Notes under the pieces: generated by a model
What the model saw: only the letters and a program-made list of their open reading frames with translations
What the model was told of the DNA's origin: nothing
Databases searched by the model: none
From: Billgrantia antri
GTDB taxonomy: Bacteria; Pseudomonadota; Gammaproteobacteria; Pseudomonadales; Halomonadaceae
Assembly: GCF_019430905.1 (NCBI RefSeq)
Contig: NZ_JAHYCA010000002.1
Location: 718,430 to 782,429 of the forward strand
DNA length: 64,000 bases
Reading direction: 5' to 3'
Translations under genes and position numbers: made by a program
In this document: piece by piece, positions 62,172-64,000 of the stretch
How positions within the stretch are numbered: position 1 is the stretch's first letter
How the letters are laid out: every line of letters begins with the position of its first letter

Positions 62172-63047
62172 ATGGCTGAACACTATAGCCCGCTCCGCTA
62201 TCCAGGCGGCAAAGCAGTACTTTCAGAGTTTTTGATATCGCTGCTAAAGCACAACAGATTTACTGCACCGCATTATGTTGAACCATATGCTGGGGGCGCA
62301 GGCGCAGCGCTCAGGCTGCTGTTCGAGGAATATGCCGAGACCATCACAATAAATGACGCGGACCCACGCATCAGTTCATTCTGGATCGCTGTTACAAAGT
62401 ATAACGAGCAATTCATTGATTTGGTACAAAACGTCGAACTTAGCGTAGACGAATGGCGCCGTCAGCGTGCCGTCTATGAAGGATGCTCTGCGGCTAATCC
62501 ACTTCGCCTAGGGTTCGCTACCTTTTACCTGAATAGAACGACCCGGTCAGGCATAGTGCATAATGGTGGTCCTATAGGAGGTTACGACCAAACGGGAAAT
62601 TATAAGATTGATGCACGCTTCAACAAAGATCCGCTGTGTGAGCGAATTAGAAGAATAGGAATATTCTCAGACCGTATAGAAGTATCATGCGAAGACGGAA
62701 ATCGTCTGCTGCAAAGAATTAATTCAGAGCATGGGCGGGAGCGAGACTACTTCGTCTATATAGACCCGCCCTACTACGTAAAAGGTGCGGAGCTTTACAT
62801 GAACCGCTTCTCCGATCAGGAACATAGGCAGCTTTCATCAGTCTTGACTTCTGGCGTTGAGTTCCCCTGGATCATGACCTACGATGATGTCCCGCCAATA
62901 CGGGAGCTTTATTCTGATCTACCGCAGGCGGAGTTCTATCTGAGCTACAGCGCTTATAAGCGGCGTAAGGGAAAAGAAGTGCTCATCTGGCCTCCTGGCG
63001 TAAAAGTTCCTCTAGAGGTGCAGGCGGCACTGCCGGCGGTGGCTTAA
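62172..63047 (+). CDS. D12-class DNA adenine N6-methyltransferase (Dam-like)
   Basis: 291-aa MTase. The N-terminal YSPLRYPGGKAVL is motif X, YVEPYAGGAGAALRL is SAM-binding motif I, TITINDADPRISSFWIAV holds the motif II acid, and FVYIDPPYYVKGAELYM carries the catalytic DPPY. SYSAYKRRKGKEVLIWPPG is the conserved C-terminal tail. It fits orphan Dam or restriction-linked D12 enzymes; the target sequence cannot be deduced. There is no partner endonuclease by homology; the upstream ParB-like protein is the only neighbour. Low GC suggests horizontal origin. Confidence 0.9.
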   Translation: MAEHYSPLRYPGGKAVLSEFLISLLKHNRFTAPHYVEPYAGGAGAALRLLFEEYAETITINDADPRISSFWIAVTKYNEQFIDLVQNVELSVDEWRRQRAVYEGCSAANPLRLGFATFYLNRTTRSGIVHNGGPIGGYDQTGNYKIDARFNKDPLCERIRRIGIFSDRIEVSCEDGNRLLQRINSEHGRERDYFVYIDPPYYVKGAELYMNRFSDQEHRQLSSVLTSGVEFPWIMTYDDVPPIRELYSDLPQAEFYLSYSAYKRRKGKEVLIWPPGVKVPLEVQAALPAVA

Positions 63048-63082
63048 GGGCGCATCGAATTAAGTGATGGAGACGTTTGTCT

Positions 63083-63103
63083 GAAAGCCGCGCGACGGCT
63101 TTC
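63083..63103. terminator. Hairpin after the methylase gene
   Basis: GAAAGCCG-CGCGA-CGGCTTTC is a perfect 8-bp stem 35 bases after the methylase stop. It is followed by no T tract, so termination is only likely. Confidence 0.5.
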
Positions 63104-63144
63104 GGTCGGCAGCTTAATATGACGTTAATAGGTAGAAGGTCGAT

Positions 63145-63388
63145 ATGAGGATGAAGAGAAATTTTATTCAGGTTGGTTTTTACGGCTTGCTATGTTGCGG
63201 TATTTCGTTTTGTCAAACAAGCAATGGCTCAAGGAAGGGGTGCGATTTCGTCGAGTTAATTGTGGAGGTCCGTGCGTAGAGTTACTGTTCGTGGCCAAGG
63301 TTACAATTTCCGATGACTTTTTTCTCAAGAGTCGGTCGTCTATGCCGATGATTCCTTTAGCAATGATGTGTTTCAGACCGGACGCTAA
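63145..63388 (+). pseudogene. Possible decayed gene for a small secreted protein
   Basis: ATG at 63145 with GAAGG 5 bases upstream opens a 44-codon frame with a signal-like start (MRMKRNFIQVGFYGLLCCGI) that stops at 63277. Protein-like sequence continues in the next frame (RVTVRGQGYNF), is interrupted at a T6 run near 63320, and resumes as SQESVVYADDSFSNDVFQTGR ending at 63386-63388. The pattern suggests one gene broken by small indels. The family is unknown and the call is tentative. Confidence 0.35.
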
Positions 63389-63389
63389 T

Positions 63390-63488
63390 GTTATCCCGGT
63401 AGTGGCATGTCGGCGGCCTGTGGCCGCCAGGGAGGGGGCTGGTGATCGGCCTTCCTGGCGGTAGCGTGCCTGAATGACTGGTTATCCC
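63390..63488. repeat. Hairpin-rich element between 8-bp direct repeats
   Basis: GTTATCCC occurs at 63390-63397 and 63481-63488. Between them are GGCGGCC-tgt-GGCCGCC (63412-63428) and, overlapping, CCGCCAGGGAGG pairing with CCTTCCTGGCGG (63424-63461, one mismatch), so two alternative stems exist. The GC-rich core sits in AT-rich surroundings. Size and structure resemble a folded recombination site or a small inserted element. Confidence 0.45.
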
Positions 63489-63695
63489 TTACCCAGCTTC
63501 AGCGCTTGGTTCTGCGTGGCGGCTGCCACTTTATGTTCCACCGCAAGGTGCTTCAGGAAGGCACGTACCTCGGAACCTCCCATGCTGGCAGGATGACGCA
63601 CGCCATGGAATCGAATGAAGTGGCGTATCAAGTAGCAATAGATTTCTCGGTGCGTGGGCTGTTGTCAGCTTCGGTGGTTTGTTTTGCGTATCCAT
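63482..63695 (-). pseudogene. Frameshifted, truncated integron-type tyrosine recombinase (IntI-like) 5' fragment
   Basis: On the minus strand AAGGAG precedes an ATG at 63695 that starts MDTQNKPPKL, a typical integron-integrase N-terminus. After an apparent internal deletion and a one-base frameshift near 63646, the core-binding (SAM-like) domain continues in frame as EIYCYLIRHFIRFHGVRHPA, SMGGSEVRAFLKHLAVEH and KVAAATQNQAL. This closely follows the IntI pattern RHFIRFHG...HP..MG..EV.AFL..LA....V..STQNQAL. It then ends abruptly in KLGKG and a stop at 63482; the catalytic domain (R-H-R-Y) is absent. It is clearly inactive. Assignment rests on the motif pattern, not a search. Confidence 0.72.
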
Positions 63696-64000
63696 CTGGT
63701 AGCTCCTTCTTATATGGATATGTATAAAGTAGTATTGGTTCCGGCAAAACGTACAAGCGCACGAATTTTGTATAGGTGGCTGGTTATACTTAGGCGCGAG
63801 AAAAATCAATGAGCTGGAAGAAATGAAGCGCGTCAGATAATATTGTTGGACACGCAGATGTTCATTCAACCTCAAGGCGCGCAGTCCAATCACTGTTGAA
63901 CTAAACCGCTTCGCGGTAGCTGTCCGGTAAGCCGTCGTCGAGGCACGTCTTTTGCCTCATCGCACCACACTGTTCTTTGACCCACGTGGGTCAGAGAACA
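63696..64000. other. Non-coding region upstream of the integrase remnant, possible attI/attC relics
   Basis: About 300 bases without a supported gene. Integron-core-like heptamers are present: GTTGGAC (63845-63851) and GTTGAAC (63895-63901) fit GTTRRRY, and ATTCAAC (63864-63870) fits RYYYAAC. TTGGAC (63846-63851) can pair with GTCCAA (63884-63889). Position and orientation, beyond the intI start, are where attI and cassettes would lie, but the spacing is not that of a standard attC. The window ends in a 30-bp palindrome. Confidence 0.35.
63971..64000. repeat. 30-bp near-perfect palindrome at the window edge
   Basis: TGTTCTTTGACCCAC followed directly by GTGGGTCAGAGAACA. Fourteen of 15 pairs match, with no spacer; the only mismatch is T opposite G. 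The central 16 bases TGACCCACGTGGGTCA are perfect. It may extend beyond the window. Confidence 0.7.

Noticed and set aside
63192..63464. Plus-strand 90-codon frame in the island
   Set aside because: No ribosome-binding site. The better start at 63145 is in a different frame, and the 3' part runs into a hairpin element.
1..64000. CRISPR arrays, tRNA or rRNA genes
   Set aside because: No regularly spaced direct repeats and no recognisable tRNA or rRNA signature were seen on either strand by eye.

Overview
The window is about 60 kb of high-GC gammaproteobacterial chromosome followed by about 4 kb of lower-GC, mobile-looking DNA. The gene repertoire (PotABCD-like uptake, a LysR/MmsA/GMC-oxidoreductase cluster, a multi-subunit cation antiporter-like operon, a ZipA-like protein, a lipoprotein-type subtilase autotransporter) and the codon use fit a Halomonadaceae-type halophile. 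That taxonomic call is inference; there is no rRNA or tRNA in the window to fix it. I see no CRISPR array and no intact transposase.

Layout. 1-3.7 kb: the end of a molybdenum hydroxylase operon (large subunit, XdhC, MocA-like). 4.1-8.3 kb: a Gly-zipper lipoprotein, a terminal-inverted-repeat element, a secreted nuclease, and a regulator-azlC-azlD unit with a palindromic operator. 8.4-14.1 kb: pncB, a YciE-like ferritin-fold protein, a PQQ-type sugar dehydrogenase and a NalP-like subtilase autotransporter. 14.3-20.9 kb: a Rieske-tailed FAD oxidoreductase, a PhoD-like phosphatase, NnrU, a zinc alcohol dehydrogenase and a diguanylate cyclase. 21.2-28.4 kb: a four-gene spermidine/putrescine-type ABC importer, then a PepSY/response-regulator/kinase operon with a divergent PepSY-like protein. 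28.4-32.9 kb: divergent lysR and mmsA plus a GMC oxidoreductase, best read as a 3-hydroxypropionate catabolic cluster. 33-38.3 kb: a cold-shock gene with its terminator, an SLC13 transporter, an esterase, a UbiA prenyltransferase and a lone trpB. 38.3-44 kb: a zinc-ribbon protein and a four-gene, ATGA-coupled Mrp/NDH-like membrane operon. 44-51 kb: PhoH/PIN, a ZipA-like protein, GNAT, LysE, YqaA, and a chemoreceptor behind a perfect FNR/Anr box and a leader with two AGGA-loop hairpins. 51-60.3 kb: VOC, a Gate-domain protein, LrgAB, and a string of small housekeeping or accessory enzymes ending in a NERD-domain protein.

60.3-64 kb differs: AT-rich spacers, different codon use, a ParB-like gene directly followed by a D12-class DNA adenine methylase, a decayed small secreted-protein gene, a hairpin element between direct repeats, the frameshifted 5' remnant of an integron-type tyrosine recombinase, and a 30-bp near-perfect palindrome at the window end. 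This is the best place to look for an undescribed system.

Scattered non-coding signals are also notable: two pairs of shared upstream motifs (52.46/59.41 kb and 54.98/56.76 kb), inverted-repeat elements whose ends form stop codons, and candidate operators. All were found by eye; no database search or folding program was run.
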